A DNA stretch of 64,000 bases, taken from Bacteroidales bacterium UBA4893. GTDB taxonomy: Bacteria > Bacteroidota > Bacteroidia > Bacteroidales > P3. Below the pieces are notes generated by a model that was given only the letters and a program-made list of their open reading frames with translations, was not told the origin of the DNA and did not search any database. This document shows, one piece after another, positions 17,909-27,546 of this stretch. Each line of letters opens with the position of its first letter. Position 1 is the first letter of the stretch. Both the position numbers and the translations under genes were made by a program. The DNA lies in assembly GCA_002399025.1 (NCBI GenBank), contig DHCV01000026.1, positions 54,746 through 118,745 of the forward strand, read 5' to 3'.

Positions 17909-19093
17909 CTAAACTTTGTTGCAATAGATAATTATCATGTTTTTTTGGTTGTCAGTTGTGAAGAATAAGTATTCGTCAGATCCTTCGTTAATATTTGTTC
18001 TTTTTCTAATCTGAGCCACTGTTTGAGGGAAGTTCCTAATAGTAATATTCGCTTTTGGGAATCTTTTTGAAAGGTTTTTGATAGTTTTATTGTTGAAAGG
18101 CATTATACCTTTAATAATAAATTCTCTTCCAGGAAAGTTTTCAATCGGGTTATCATTTATAAACAAATGTGAATGAGGCGATAGTTTGTAAATATCATAC
18201 TTATTGCTTATATAATGATAACCTCCTGCTTTCATTATAGAAGCATTTGGCTCATAGAGATATGTGTCTTTCTTTAAAAGAGATTTATCAGCATATTTGC
18301 TTGATATTGGTTCTGAAAAAAATGAGAATTTGTTTATTTGATTTGAGTAAATATTAATACAATGAAACTCAATTTCACCCTTATAATCCTTTTCTAAAAC
18401 AACAAGTAATTCCTTACATTCGTTTTTTACTGAAATAATGTGAATCTCCTTAATGTTCATAATTTCAGTTATTATATGTTTAATATCTAACATTGGAGAA
18501 AGCTTGAGAAAGATTTTATTAGTTTTCTCAAAGAGTTGAGGGAGTATATTAATAATATTTGGCTCGGAATCTTGAATTAGGATAACTTTATTATTGTTTG
18601 TATCTCGCCTTGAAGGGTCAATGTAGATTAAATCAGTATGTTCATAGTTCTTGAGTGAATCGATGCTATTGCCTTTGATTAATTCAATATTATTAATATT
18701 TAGTTGATTGAAATTATATTCTGCAATTTTTGCAAGTTCAATATTTTGTTCATGATAATAAACCTTGTGGGCAACTTCAGAAAAGAAAATAACATCAATA
18801 CCAAATCCTGAAGTTAAATCTCTAATAGTTTCTTTATCATTTATTAAAGAGGCTTTATATCTTGCAGTTTCTTCAGAGGAGGCTTGTTCGAGGTTAAGTT
18901 TAGGTGGAAAAATAAGAGTTTTGTTATTAATTAGGGTTGGGAATTTTTCTTTAGCTTTATTATAACCAATGATTTGAGTAACACAGAATTTAATATCAAT
19001 ATCTTCTTTTGAGGATTGAAGAATTAGTTTGTTGGTGTCTGAATTTAAGTTATTTAAAATAAATTCTCTTTCTTTTTCTGATGCAATTTTCAT
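17909..19093 (-). CDS. class I SAM-dependent methyltransferase with THUMP-like C-terminus
   Basis: A 394-residue protein typical of Bacteroidota. An N-terminal helical part is followed by a Rossmann methyltransferase core: DLTSGFGIDVIFFSEVAHKVYYHEQ (SAM-binding loop and acidic ribose ligand) and DLIYIDPSRRD, the catalytic DPxR motif. The C-terminal third ends with RFPKANITIRNFPQTVAQIRKRTNI, matching the THUMP-like domain associated with this family. It is probably an RNA methyltransferase; the target base is unknown. It is transcribed divergently from the TPR protein gene. Confidence 0.82.
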   Translation of the reverse strand: MKIASEKEREFILNNLNSDTNKLILQSSKEDIDIKFCVTQIIGYNKAKEKFPTLINNKTLIFPPKLNLEQASSEETARYKASLINDKETIRDLTSGFGIDVIFFSEVAHKVYYHEQNIELAKIAEYNFNQLNINNIELIKGNSIDSLKNYEHTDLIYIDPSRRDTNNNKVILIQDSEPNIINILPQLFEKTNKIFLKLSPMLDIKHIITEIMNIKEIHIISVKNECKELLVVLEKDYKGEIEFHCINIYSNQINKFSFFSEPISSKYADKSLLKKDTYLYEPNASIMKAGGYHYISNKYDIYKLSPHSHLFINDNPIENFPGREFIIKGIMPFNNKTIKNLSKRFPKANITIRNFPQTVAQIRKRTNINEGSDEYLFFTTDNQKNMIIIYCNKV

Positions 19094-19097
19094 TCTG

Positions 19098-19105
19098 CAA
19101 ATATA
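19098..19105 (-). promoter_or_regulatory. -7 element of the methyltransferase gene
   Basis: TATATTTG on the minus strand, 4 bp before the ATG at 19093, predicting a leaderless or nearly leaderless mRNA. Confidence 0.45.
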
Positions 19106-19130
19106 ATCCTTTCTTTTTTATTGTTATTTC

Positions 19131-19161
19131 TTGGATGGTTATAAATAAGTATGTACATTTG
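19131..19161 (+). promoter_or_regulatory. promoter of the TPR protein gene
   Basis: TTG (19131-19133), 20 bp, TACATTTG (19154-19161), 20 bp before the ATG at 19182. Confidence 0.6.
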
Positions 19162-19181
19162 CAATATTAATTTATAATACT

Positions 19182-20327
19182 ATGAAAAAGATACTAATAA
19201 GTTTTTTCCTATTTGCACTCCTATGCTCAGGAAGTATTGATTTGTTGTTTGCTCAAAATGAAAGTGATGAAGTGAATCGTTTAGTTGAAACAGCAGTATT
19301 TAAGATGGATAATGGCGATTTTGAGGAAAGTATTCTTATTTTGCAGAAGGCTGAGAAATTAGACCCAAAGAGTGCCTTGGTTAAGTATGAGATGGCTTAT
19401 GCCTATTACTTGAAGAAAGATTACAAAAAGAGCATCAAGATTCTTAGTAAGTTGATTAAGAGAGATGATGCTGTGGATTATTACTATCAAATGCTTGGAA
19501 ACGCCTATGATAATAATGGAGACCCTAAAAAAGCTATCAAAATTTATGGAGAAGGATTGAAAAGATTTCCTGAATCGGGGAAGTTATATTTAGAAACTGG
19601 TACTGTCTATTATAATCAAGAGGATTATAATACAGCGATAAGTTGGTATGAGAAAGGTGTGGAGGCTGACCCACGATTTCCTTCTAACTATTTTAGATTA
19701 GCACACATATTTCTTCATACAGACTATGAAGTTTGGGGAATGATATATGGAGAGATTTTTTTAAACCTTGAATCATCATCAAAACGTTCTTCTGTAATGA
19801 GCGAAATGCTGTATAGTACTTATAAGAATGAAATAACTCTTGGAGACACATCAAAGAAAGTTAGTTTTGCAAAAAATGTAATCAACATTAACTATAATCC
19901 AGATAAGGAAGGTGATATACTTGAACAAATGCAAAAGGCTTACGAGAGAAGTAAGGATGAGTCTCTAATGCCATGGGCTAATAGGGTATATGAGAAGATC
20001 ATCCTTGAAGCAATTACAGAAGAAAATGAAATAAGTTTAGCTTCATTGAACAGGATACGGACTAAATTTATTGATATTTACTTTGAAAAGGCTTATAATC
20101 TTGACGCTTCAATTGTTTTGTTTGATTTTCAAAAACAGATTAAGGATGCTGGACACTTTGAAGCATACAATTATTGGCTTCTTTCACAAGGTAATACTGA
20201 AGAATTTAACAAATGGCTTGAAAACAATAAGGATAAGATTGATAAATTTGCTTATTGGATGAACAATAATTCAATTCAAATTAATGATTCTAATAAGTTT
20301 CTTATAAGAAGTTTAGATAGGGATTAG
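19182..20327 (+). CDS. exported tetratricopeptide-repeat protein
   Basis: A 381-residue protein with a signal peptide (about 1-25, ending LFAQ). At least four TPR units follow (about 30-180): VETAVFKMDNGDFEESILIL, ALVKYEMAYAYYLKKDYKKS, DYYYQMLGNAYDNNGDPKKA, KLYLETGTVYYNQEDYNTAI. The C-terminal half is helical without clear repeats. It should act in the periplasm as a protein-binding scaffold; the partner is unknown. The patatin-like gene begins 15 bp downstream and is probably co-transcribed, so the two may act together at the cell envelope. Confidence 0.78.
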   Translation: MKKILISFFLFALLCSGSIDLLFAQNESDEVNRLVETAVFKMDNGDFEESILILQKAEKLDPKSALVKYEMAYAYYLKKDYKKSIKILSKLIKRDDAVDYYYQMLGNAYDNNGDPKKAIKIYGEGLKRFPESGKLYLETGTVYYNQEDYNTAISWYEKGVEADPRFPSNYFRLAHIFLHTDYEVWGMIYGEIFLNLESSSKRSSVMSEMLYSTYKNEITLGDTSKKVSFAKNVININYNPDKEGDILEQMQKAYERSKDESLMPWANRVYEKIILEAITEENEISLASLNRIRTKFIDIYFEKAYNLDASIVLFDFQKQIKDAGHFEAYNYWLLSQGNTEEFNKWLENNKDKIDKFAYWMNNNSIQINDSNKFLIRSLDRD

Positions 20328-20342
20328 GTTTACATTATTTTT

Positions 20343-21257
20343 ATGATAGGAAAGAACTTATTACAAAAATTAATTCTCTTTATTTTTATAATTATGCTAA
20401 GTATTGGAGGAGAAAACGAAACAATGGCTCAAACTAAGAAGGGAAAATCTATGTCTAAGAAACCCAAAATTGGATTGGCTCTTAGTGGTGGAGGTGCTTT
20501 GGGTTATGCTCATATTGGCTTTTTGCAGGCAATGAAAGAATATAAGTTTGAGGTTGATGTAGTTTCGGGTACTTCAATGGGGTCAATTATTGGAGTTCTA
20601 TATTGTGCTGGTTATTCTCCAATTGAAATTTTGGATCTTGTTGATAAGGAGAATATGAACAAAATCATTAATGTAATTAAATTAAACTCAAGTTTTGGAA
20701 GAGGTTTCTTTAATCATGATAAACTTTCAAAGGCATTGGAGAAAGCTTTGCCAAGTAATGATTTTTCATCACTGAAAAAGAAATTTTATTGTTGTGTGAC
20801 AAATTTTAATAAGGCAAGTTATAAGTTTGTTGGACAAGGAGAGTTTTTGAAAGAATATATTGTGGCATCTGCTTCAATTCCCGTTGTCTATGAACCAAAA
20901 GAGGTTGAAGGAGAAATGTATGTTGATGGTGGAGTTATGCAAAACCTTCCTGTTGAGCCTCTTGTTAATGAGAAATGTGATATTATTATTGGTGTTGATG
21001 TGATTTCTGTTCCCAACCAATCTGAGATAAAAGGTTTGGTTAATATTTTCGCAAGATCAATGTCGCTTTCAATTTCAAGCAATACTGAGAGTTGGGCAAA
21101 TAAATGTGATTATGTTATTACTCCAAATTTAGAGAATTATACAATTTTAGATTTTGAAAAAGCTCAAGAACTATTTGATATTGGTTATGAGATTGGAATA
21201 GTATTTTTTGAAGATTATAAAAAACAGGAAGCCAAAAATAAGAAGAAAAATAAATAG
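20343..21257 (+). CDS. patatin-like phospholipase (RssA/YchK type)
   Basis: A 304-residue serine hydrolase. It has the oxyanion loop SGGGALGYAHIGFL (48-61), the nucleophile in GTSMG (S78), and the catalytic Asp in YVDGGVMQNLPVEPL. The first about 30 residues are hydrophobic and end MAQ, so it is probably exported or membrane-anchored. It probably hydrolyses acyl esters of phospholipids. It is shorter than BamA-fused patatins and has no barrel domain. It follows the TPR protein by 15 bp in the same operon. Confidence 0.87.
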   Translation: MIGKNLLQKLILFIFIIMLSIGGENETMAQTKKGKSMSKKPKIGLALSGGGALGYAHIGFLQAMKEYKFEVDVVSGTSMGSIIGVLYCAGYSPIEILDLVDKENMNKIINVIKLNSSFGRGFFNHDKLSKALEKALPSNDFSSLKKKFYCCVTNFNKASYKFVGQGEFLKEYIVASASIPVVYEPKEVEGEMYVDGGVMQNLPVEPLVNEKCDIIIGVDVISVPNQSEIKGLVNIFARSMSLSISSNTESWANKCDYVITPNLENYTILDFEKAQELFDIGYEIGIVFFEDYKKQEAKNKKKNK

Positions 21258-21277
21258 CTTGTTCTTATTATAATCCC

Positions 21278-21937
21278 CTACATTTGAGAGTTTATTGGGA
21301 TAAAATGTGACATATCAATAAATAGAGTTAAGATTAGATATATCCCAAACACAATCAAGATTGACCCAATTATTCTATTGGTGTAAGTAATTACTCTATC
21401 GGTCATAAAACGTTTGATTTCATTAGCAATCGCACATTTTATTAAATCCATACAAAGGACAGTAATAAGAATAGAAATCAAAAAAGTTATTTGAAGATTA
21501 ATTTTTGGGAAACTACTCGCAACACTGATTGGGATTAACCAAAAAATCCAAATACTTGGATTGAGAATATTGAAAGCAAAACCTTTGGCAAAGTACTTAA
21601 ATTGAAATTTAGTTTTTATCTCAATATCTTTTGCTTGTTTTGGTTTTGTAATATGTCTTTTAAGAGCAGTATAAATACCAAAGCCCAAAAGAAAAAATCC
21701 TCCAATAACAGATAAAACTCTTTGAGCTTCATTTGTTTCAAAGATTGAAGATAATCCATACCAAGCAATAAAAACCATAATTACATCACTAATCGATATT
21801 CCAAAAGCAAGCTGAGAACCCTTTTTGAAGCCCTTGCTAATGCTGGTTTGAATTAGAGAGAAAAAAGCAGGTCCAGCCATAAGAGATAAGGTTAATCCAA
21901 ATAGTATCCCCTGTGTTATGGTTTGAAAATAATGCAT
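21278..21937 (-). CDS. LysE-family amino-acid exporter
   Basis: A 219-residue inner-membrane protein with about six transmembrane segments. The N-terminal GILFGLTLSLMAGPAFFSLIQTSISKGFKKGSQLAFGISISD matches the LysE/RhtB signature, including the conserved Gly-Pro. The family exports amino acids or related metabolites; the substrate cannot be told. It converges on the patatin gene with a 20-bp gap, and its start faces ribBA divergently. Confidence 0.85.
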   Translation of the reverse strand: MHYFQTITQGILFGLTLSLMAGPAFFSLIQTSISKGFKKGSQLAFGISISDVIMVFIAWYGLSSIFETNEAQRVLSVIGGFFLLGFGIYTALKRHITKPKQAKDIEIKTKFQFKYFAKGFAFNILNPSIWIFWLIPISVASSFPKINLQITFLISILITVLCMDLIKCAIANEIKRFMTDRVITYTNRIIGSILIVFGIYLILTLFIDMSHFIPINSQM

Positions 21938-22020
21938 ATATGTAGTTTAGTATTCGTAATTGACAGATGCAAATTTACATAAATATCATTAACTATAAGA
22001 GAAAATAGATGTAAATTTTG

Positions 22021-22028
22021 TATCTTTG
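22021..22028 (+). promoter_or_regulatory. -7 element of ribBA
   Basis: TATCTTTG, 22 bp before the ATG at 22051. The leader is too short to hold an FMN riboswitch and no RFN-box sequence is seen. Confidence 0.5.
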
Positions 22029-22050
22029 CCGATTAAATTTAAAATAAAAC

Positions 22051-23262
22051 ATGGAAAGTAAATTAAATACAATTGCAGAAGCTATAGAAGACTTTAAACA
22101 AGGGAAATTGCTTATATGTGTTGATGATGAAGACAGAGAAAATGAAGGCGATTTTATTTTCCCGGCTGAAAAAATTACACCAGACATTGTCAATTTTATG
22201 ATAACTCACGGAAGAGGTCTAATGTGTGCCCCTCTTACGGAGGAAAGATGTCAGCAGCTGAATCTTGATATGATGGTTTCAAATAATACTTCTTCTCACG
22301 AAACACCCTTTACAATTTCTGTGGATAAGCTCGGGGATGGATGTACTACTGGTATTTCAACAAGCGACAGAGCAAAAACCATTAAAGCATTAGCAGATAA
22401 AAATACAAGACCTGAGGAGTTAGGTCGTCCTGGACACATATTCCCATTAAGAGCAAGGTCTGCTGGTGTTTTGCAAAGAAGTGGTCATACAGAGGCTTGT
22501 GTTGATTTAGCTCGTTTAGCTGGATTAGAACCCGTTGCAGTATTAGTTGAAATTCTTAATGAGGATGGTACTATGGCTCGCTTGCCACAATTAATGGAAA
22601 TTTCTAAAAAATTTGGAATTAAAATTATTTCTATAAAGGATTTGATTGCTTATAGGGTTGCTAACGAAACTCTTATAAGAAGAGAAGAAGAGGTTATGTT
22701 ACCAACAGAATGGGGAGATTTTAATCTTATTGCATACACTCAACTAAACACTAATGCAACCCATATGGTTTTGAAGAAAGGAAGCTGGGAGAAAGACGAA
22801 CCAATTGTTGTTAGAGTACATTCTTCATGTGCTACCGGAGATATTTTCGGTTCTTGCAGATGTGATTGCGGTGGTCAGTTACACGAAGCAATGAAGATGA
22901 TTGAAAATGAAGGTAAGGGTTTGATTGTTTATATGAGTCAGGAAGGAAGAGGAATTGGCTTAGTTAATAAGATTAAGGCATATCACCTTCAAGAACAAGG
23001 AATGGATACTGTTGATGCCAACCTTGCTTTAGGATTTAAGGCAGATGAAAGAGATTATGGGGTAGGAGCTCAGATTTTAAGAGATCAAAATGCAACTATG
23101 GTTAGACTTCTAACTAATAATCCTGTTAAGAGAAAAGGACTTGAAGGTTATGGAATAGAAATTTTAGAAACCATTCCTTTGGTTGTTGGAATCAATCAAT
23201 ACAACAAAAACTATTTAAAAACTAAAGTTAATAGAATGGGGCATACTTTAGAAGTAAAATAA
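22051..23262 (+). CDS. ribBA: bifunctional 3,4-dihydroxy-2-butanone-4-phosphate synthase/GTP cyclohydrolase II
   Basis: A 403-residue fusion that carries out both entry reactions of riboflavin synthesis. The N-terminal RibB half has [16 protein letters not shown] with metal ligands, the [10 protein letters not shown] loop and [14 protein letters not shown]. The C-terminal RibA half has the zinc site [16 protein letters not shown], the GTP-binding EGRGIGL, and the closing [16 protein letters not shown]. Both active sites look intact. Product flavins serve the flavoenzymes in this window. It is transcribed alone. Confidence 0.96.
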   Translation: MESKLNTIAEAIEDFKQGKLLICVDDEDRENEGDFIFPAEKITPDIVNFMITHGRGLMCAPLTEERCQQLNLDMMVSNNTSSHETPFTISVDKLGDGCTTGISTSDRAKTIKALADKNTRPEELGRPGHIFPLRARSAGVLQRSGHTEACVDLARLAGLEPVAVLVEILNEDGTMARLPQLMEISKKFGIKIISIKDLIAYRVANETLIRREEEVMLPTEWGDFNLIAYTQLNTNATHMVLKKGSWEKDEPIVVRVHSSCATGDIFGSCRCDCGGQLHEAMKMIENEGKGLIVYMSQEGRGIGLVNKIKAYHLQEQGMDTVDANLALGFKADERDYGVGAQILRDQNATMVRLLTNNPVKRKGLEGYGIEILETIPLVVGINQYNKNYLKTKVNRMGHTLEVK

Positions 23263-23324
23263 CCGTTCTAAAGGTAAAATGTAAAAAAAAAGAATAAAAA
23301 TATAGTTTTATTAGATTTTATTCT

Positions 23325-23332
23325 TATATTTG
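23325..23332 (+). promoter_or_regulatory. -7 element of the coiled-coil protein-zapA operon
   Basis: TATATTTG, 21 bp before the ATG at 23354. Confidence 0.5.
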
Positions 23333-23353
23333 CAGTGTTGGTTAAGCATATAA

Positions 23354-23671
23354 ATGATGGAAGATTTACAAACTCTAATAACTGGAATTGAATATAAAGT
23401 CAGGAAGTTAATAGAAGAAAAGAGTAATTTAAATCAAGATATAGAAAGCTTAAATCAGGAAATAAAAAATTTAAATAAGGTTGTATTAGAGCAATCAACA
23501 GAAATTAATAGTTTAAAAGAACAAATAAAAACATTAAAATTAGGAGAGACAATAAAAAATAATTTAGACACAACAGAAGTTAAGCTGAAAATAAATAACT
23601 TGGTGCGTAAAATTGATAGGTGTGTTGGAATAATTGTTGAAACTGAAAAGCAAAATAGTTCTAATAAATAA
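23354..23671 (+). CDS. coiled-coil protein upstream of zapA, ZapB-like in form
   Basis: A 105-residue protein that is almost entirely coiled coil (about 15-70, with Leu/Ile/Val heptads such as LNQDIESLNQEIKNLNKVVLEQ). Its stop overlaps the zapA start by one base, so translation is probably coupled. In form and position it resembles ZapB, the filamentous partner of ZapA at the division ring, but sequence identity cannot be judged here and the role is inferred. Confidence 0.72.
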   Translation: MMEDLQTLITGIEYKVRKLIEEKSNLNQDIESLNQEIKNLNKVVLEQSTEINSLKEQIKTLKLGETIKNNLDTTEVKLKINNLVRKIDRCVGIIVETEKQNSSNK

Positions 23672-23946
23672 TGACAGAAGATATTTTAATTAGTGTAGAT
23701 ATAGCAGGTAGAATTTATAAGGTAAGAGTAAAGAGAGAGGAAGAGGCAATATTTAGAAATGCAGTAGATGCAGTAAATTCCAACTTGAAAGAATATGCTA
23801 AAATGTATGCTTACAAAGACAAACAAGATTTATTAGCTATGGTGTTATTGCAGTATGTTACATCATACATGAAGGTGAAAGAAGATAACCTACTTGGTAA
23901 CAGTCAATTGATTTCAAAACTACAAGAAATAGATAGCATACTTTAA
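23671..23946 (+). CDS. zapA: cell division protein ZapA
   Basis: A 91-residue ZapA, which binds and bundles FtsZ at mid-cell. It has the N-terminal beta-hairpin (ILISVDIAGRIYKVRVKREEEAIFRNAVDAVN) and a C-terminal helix (KDKQDLLAMVLLQYVTSYMK), both typical of the family. It overlaps the coiled-coil gene by one base and lies immediately upstream of 6S RNA, the same zapA-ssrS order known from E. coli. Confidence 0.88.
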   Translation: MTEDILISVDIAGRIYKVRVKREEEAIFRNAVDAVNSNLKEYAKMYAYKDKQDLLAMVLLQYVTSYMKVKEDNLLGNSQLISKLQEIDSIL

Positions 23947-23980
23947 AAGAAATATATAGGAGGAAATATGTAAAGATATT

Positions 23981-24164
23981 CCCGCATCAGTTCGAAAACA
24001 GTTTGTAAACTCAACACTAAAAAGAAAAAGAGTAAGCTCAAATTGATTAAAACAGGCCTCGACCCTATGGGTTTTTCTTATGAAGACAGTGGAAGTTTGA
24101 TGCAATTGGCCCTCAAATCTTGTTTTAAGGAGTTTTTCAATACTCCATTTTGAAAGGGTGCGGG
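23981..24164 (+). ncRNA. ssrS: 6S RNA (SsrS)
   Basis: About 184 nt. CCCGCA (23981-23986) pairs with TGCGGG (24159-24164) to close the molecule, directly followed by TTTTTT as a terminator. The interior shows the long imperfect stem and the central bubble flanked by GGCCTCGACCC...GGCCC-type sequence characteristic of 6S RNA, which mimics an open promoter and sequesters RNA polymerase. The position between zapA and rny matches what I know from Bacteroidota and parallels zapA-ssrS in E. coli. No independent promoter is clear, so it may be processed from the zapA transcript. The remaining spacer to rny holds nothing recognised. Confidence 0.85.
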
Positions 24165-24259
24165 TTTTTTATTTTCAGAAAGATTTTCAAGCTAATCTTT
24201 ATTATACTACTTGTCTCATAAAAAATTGAAAATAAATAAAATAAATATTATAAATTTTT

Positions 24260-25813
24260 ATGAATACAGTAACAATAATAGTCGTTTGTGTAATAATTGC
24301 TATAATCTTTTTAGGATTAGGGATATTACTCACCGCAACAAAACTAAGAGCATCACTAACAAAAAAATCATCTCAAATTTTAGTAGAAGCTGAAGGAAAA
24401 GCAGAAATTGTAAAGAAGGAAAAAATACTTCAAGCGAAAGAGAAATTTCTTCAACTAAAATCTGAACACGAAAAACAAGTTCAAGAACGCAATAACCGTG
24501 TTGTTCAACTTGAAAACAAATTAAAACAAAGAGAGCAGGACTTAAAACTAAAAGTTGAGGAGTTTCAAAAAAAGTATAGTGAATTTACCCAAGCAAGGGA
24601 AAACTTAAATAAACAATTAGAAATTCTATCTTCACGTCAAGCAGAGGTAGAAAAGACCTTCCAAAAAAGTGTTGAAAAATTAGAGCAAATTGCTGGACTC
24701 TCAGCAGATGATGCTAAACAACAACTAATTGAGGCAATGACTGGAGAGGCTCGTTCTGATGCTGCAAGCAGAATAATGGAGATTATTGAAGAGGCTAAAC
24801 TAACTGCCAATCAGAAAGCTAAGAAAATTGTTGTTGAATCAATTCAAAGAACTGCAACAGAGAATGCAATTGAAAACACTGTTTCTGTTTTTAATCTTGA
24901 AAATGAAGAAATCAAAGGAAGAATAATCGGTAGAGAAGGACGTAATATCCGTGCACTTGAGAGTTTGACTGGAGTTGAAGTAATCATAGATGATTCACCA
25001 GATGCGATTATCCTTTCATGTTTTGACCCAGTAAGAAGAGAAATTGCTCGTTTAGCTCTTCATAAGCTTGTAACCGATGGACGTATTCACCCAGCAAGAA
25101 TTGAAGAAGTTGTTTCAAAAACCAAGAAACAGATTGAGCAAGAAATAATTGAAACAGGTAAGAGAACCTGTATAGATTTAGGAATAATAAACCTACATCA
25201 CGAATTAGTTCGTATGATTGGAAAAATGAAGTATCGTTCTTCTTACGGACAAAATCTACTTCAACACTCTAGAGAAGTTGCTAATTTGTGCGCAACTATG
25301 GCAGCAGAGTTAGGACTTAATCCAAAAATAGCAAAACGTGCTGGCTTACTTCATGATATTGGAAAGGTTCCAGATAATGAACCAGAACTTCCTCACGCAA
25401 TCCATGGTATGAAGCTTGCAGAACGTTGTAAAGAAAAACCAGAAATATGTAATGCAATTGGCTCTCACCACGATGAAGTTGAAATGGACAGCCTTTACGC
25501 CCCAATAGTTCAAGTTTGTGATGCTATTTCTGGTGCTCGCCCTGGAGCTAGAAGAGAAGTAGTTGAGGCATACATCAACCGATTAAATAAATTGGAAGAA
25601 ATTGCAATGTCTTATCCTGGTGTAATAAAAACTTATGCAATTCAAGCTGGTAGAGAATTAAGAGTGATTGTTGCTGCTGAAAAGGTTTCTGACCAAGAGG
25701 CAAATCAAATTTCTATGGACTTATCAAAACAAATTCAATCTGAAATGGTATTCCCTGGAATGATTAAAGTAACAGTAATTAGAGAAACACGTTCTGTTAA
25801 CTACGCAAAATAA
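24260..25813 (+). CDS. rny: ribonuclease Y
   Basis: A 517-residue endoribonuclease that starts mRNA decay at the inner membrane. Order of parts: N-terminal transmembrane helix (about 2-24), long charged coiled coil (about 40-150), KH domain ([22 protein letters not shown]), and HD hydrolase domain with LLHDIGKV and SHHDEVEM metal ligands. Length and layout match the family. It lies after 6S RNA and is closed by a hairpin terminator. Confidence 0.96.
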   Translation: MNTVTIIVVCVIIAIIFLGLGILLTATKLRASLTKKSSQILVEAEGKAEIVKKEKILQAKEKFLQLKSEHEKQVQERNNRVVQLENKLKQREQDLKLKVEEFQKKYSEFTQARENLNKQLEILSSRQAEVEKTFQKSVEKLEQIAGLSADDAKQQLIEAMTGEARSDAASRIMEIIEEAKLTANQKAKKIVVESIQRTATENAIENTVSVFNLENEEIKGRIIGREGRNIRALESLTGVEVIIDDSPDAIILSCFDPVRREIARLALHKLVTDGRIHPARIEEVVSKTKKQIEQEIIETGKRTCIDLGIINLHHELVRMIGKMKYRSSYGQNLLQHSREVANLCATMAAELGLNPKIAKRAGLLHDIGKVPDNEPELPHAIHGMKLAERCKEKPEICNAIGSHHDEVEMDSLYAPIVQVCDAISGARPGARREVVEAYINRLNKLEEIAMSYPGVIKTYAIQAGRELRVIVAAEKVSDQEANQISMDLSKQIQSEMVFPGMIKVTVIRETRSVNYAK

Positions 25814-25886
25814 AATCAAATTCACTCTGCATAGTAAAATAAAATAATTATTATGCAATTGATTGATAATAAAATAAACTATATAG

Positions 25887-25925
25887 GGCATTTATTTGTA
25901 TAAATAAGTGCCTTATTTGTTTTTA
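25887..25925 (+). terminator. intrinsic terminator of rny
   Basis: GGCATTTATTT (25887-25897) and AAATAAGTGCC (25902-25912) form an 11-bp stem with one wobble and a 4-nt loop, followed by a T-rich run. Confidence 0.75.
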
Positions 25926-25932
25926 TTTTTAT

Positions 25933-25940
25933 TACTTTTG
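25933..25940 (+). promoter_or_regulatory. -7 element of metK
   Basis: TACTTTTG lies 127 bp before the metK ATG, so the transcript begins just ahead of the structured leader at 25948. Confidence 0.55.
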
Positions 25941-25947
25941 CAGACAT

Positions 25948-26033
25948 AAAATGTGGAAAGATTTGAATTGATTGCAACCACACAAAAAAATGCTAAAACA
26001 TTTTTGATTACATCAATTCGTATTTCCCATTTT
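25948..26033 (+). promoter_or_regulatory. structured metK leader, candidate SAM-responsive element
   Basis: Three nested stems: P1 AAAATGTGGAAA (25948-25959) with TTTCCCATTTT (26023-26033), allowing small bulges; P2 GAATTGAT (25965-25972) with ATCAATTC (26012-26019), perfect; P3 AAAAATG (25986-25992) with CATTTTT (25999-26005). The unpaired strand TGCAACCACACAA lies between P2 and P3. The element starts at the expected transcript start and ends 34 nt before the metK ATG. It matches no SAM-I, SAM-II, SMK or SAM-V pattern I know. Ligand binding is inference. Confidence 0.5.
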
Positions 26034-26067
26034 GTTAGTTTAATTATAAATTTAAAAACAAAACAAG

Positions 26068-27342
26068 ATGGCTTATTTTTTTACCTCTGAATCAGTTTCA
26101 GAAGGACATCCAGACAAAGTATCGGATCAAATTTCAGATGCACTTTTAGACGAATTTCTTCGCCATGACCCAAATTCTAAGGTTGCTTGCGAAACGTTAG
26201 TTACAACTGGTTTGGTGGTTTTGAGTGGTGAAGTAAAATGTAATGGATATATAGACGTTCAAGACGTTGCAAGAAGGGTTATCAAAAACATAGGATATAC
26301 CAAAGGTGAATATATGTTTGAAAGTAATTCATGTGGAGTTATTTCAGCAATTCACGAACAATCAAGCGACATCCATCAAGGAGTTGAAAGAGCAAATCCA
26401 GAAGATCAAGGAGCAGGAGATCAAGGAATGATGTTCGGTTATGCTTGTAGCGAAACAGAAGACTATATGCCTTTATCACTTATCTTATCTCATCAATTAG
26501 TTTCAGAACTTGCAGAAATCCGTAGAGAGGGAAAAGAAATGAAGTATTTGCGTCCTGATAGCAAATCACAAGTTACAATTGAGTATGATAACAATAATAA
26601 ACCTGTTGCAATCAACACAATTGTAGTTTCAACACAACATGATGATTTTGACAAGGACGATAACAAGATGCTTGCTAAAATTCATAAAGATGTGAAAGAA
26701 ATTCTAATCCCAAGAGTTATAGCAAAGCAAAAACGTAAGGATGTTCAAGACCTTTTCAAAAAAGACTTTATTCTTTATGTTAACCCAACTGGAAAATTCG
26801 TAATTGGAGGACCTCATGGTGACACAGGATTAACAGGAAGAAAGATTATTGTTGATACCTATGGAGGAAGAGGAGCTCACGGTGGTGGTGCTTTCTCAGG
26901 AAAAGATTCATCAAAAGTTGATAGAAGTGCAGCTTATGCAGCAAGACATATTGCAAAAAATATGGTTGCAGCAGGAATTTGTGAAGAAGTTCTTGTTCAA
27001 GTTGCTTATGCAATTGGTGTTGCAAAACCAGTGGGATTTTATGTAAATACTAATGGAACTGCAAAGGTTAAAGATGAAAATGGTCAAACACTTACTGATG
27101 GCATTATTGCAGAAAAGATTAATGGAATTTTTGACTTACGTCCATATTCAATAGTAAATCGCTTTGGATTAAAAAATCCAATCTTCCTACCAACAGCCAA
27201 ATATGGTCACTTTGGAAGAACTCCTTACAAGGAAAAAGTAGCTATTTTTGAAAATGGCAAGGAAAAACAAAAGACAGTTGAATTCTACACTTGGGAAAAA
27301 TTAGATTACGTAGATAAAATCAAAAAAGCATTCAAGCTATAA
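26068..27342 (+). CDS. metK: S-adenosylmethionine synthetase
   Basis: A 424-residue MAT enzyme that makes SAM from ATP and methionine. Signatures: [23 protein letters not shown] at the N-terminus, the [12 protein letters not shown] loop, and the P-loop-like [19 protein letters not shown]. The start MAYFFTSES is the family N-terminus. A long structured leader precedes it, consistent with feedback control. SAM feeds the methyltransferases and QueA in this window. Confidence 0.97.
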   Translation: MAYFFTSESVSEGHPDKVSDQISDALLDEFLRHDPNSKVACETLVTTGLVVLSGEVKCNGYIDVQDVARRVIKNIGYTKGEYMFESNSCGVISAIHEQSSDIHQGVERANPEDQGAGDQGMMFGYACSETEDYMPLSLILSHQLVSELAEIRREGKEMKYLRPDSKSQVTIEYDNNNKPVAINTIVVSTQHDDFDKDDNKMLAKIHKDVKEILIPRVIAKQKRKDVQDLFKKDFILYVNPTGKFVIGGPHGDTGLTGRKIIVDTYGGRGAHGGGAFSGKDSSKVDRSAAYAARHIAKNMVAAGICEEVLVQVAYAIGVAKPVGFYVNTNGTAKVKDENGQTLTDGIIAEKINGIFDLRPYSIVNRFGLKNPIFLPTAKYGHFGRTPYKEKVAIFENGKEKQKTVEFYTWEKLDYVDKIKKAFKL

Positions 27343-27368
27343 AGAAGGTAGATAAACTTCTATTTTTA

Positions 27369-27422
27369 GTCGCAAAAAGTATATTGGCTTAATTCAGTCA
27401 TTATATTTTTTGCGGCTTTTTT
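27369..27422 (+). terminator. intrinsic terminator of metK
   Basis: GTCGCAAAAAGTATA (27369-27383) pairs with TATATTTTTTGCGGC (27402-27416) with wobbles, followed by TTTTTT. Confidence 0.7.
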
Positions 27423-27461
27423 ATTTTGCTTCCTTTTAAACTTAAAGCTCTATTAACCTTC

Positions 27462-27482
27462 TGACGTTTTGTCATATTTTTG
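27462..27482 (+). promoter_or_regulatory. clpB promoter with overlapping TGAC-N5-GTCA palindrome
   Basis: TATTTTTG (27475-27482) is a -7 element. Directly upstream TGAC (27462-27465) and GTCA (27471-27474) form an interrupted palindrome where a stress operator could lie. No TTG -33 is seen. Regulator binding is inferred only from position. Confidence 0.4.
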
Positions 27483-27546
27483 GCTACGGCAAACAAATTG
27501 AGGGCTTTATTGGTAATTAGTATTGATAATTAAACAACAAATATAT

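Noticed and set aside
21938..22050. FMN riboswitch before ribBA
   Set aside because: Leader after the -7 element is about 15 nt and no RFN-box sequence is present.
25948..26067. SAM-I riboswitch at metK
   Set aside because: The SAM-I core and its stem order are absent; the visible fold is different.
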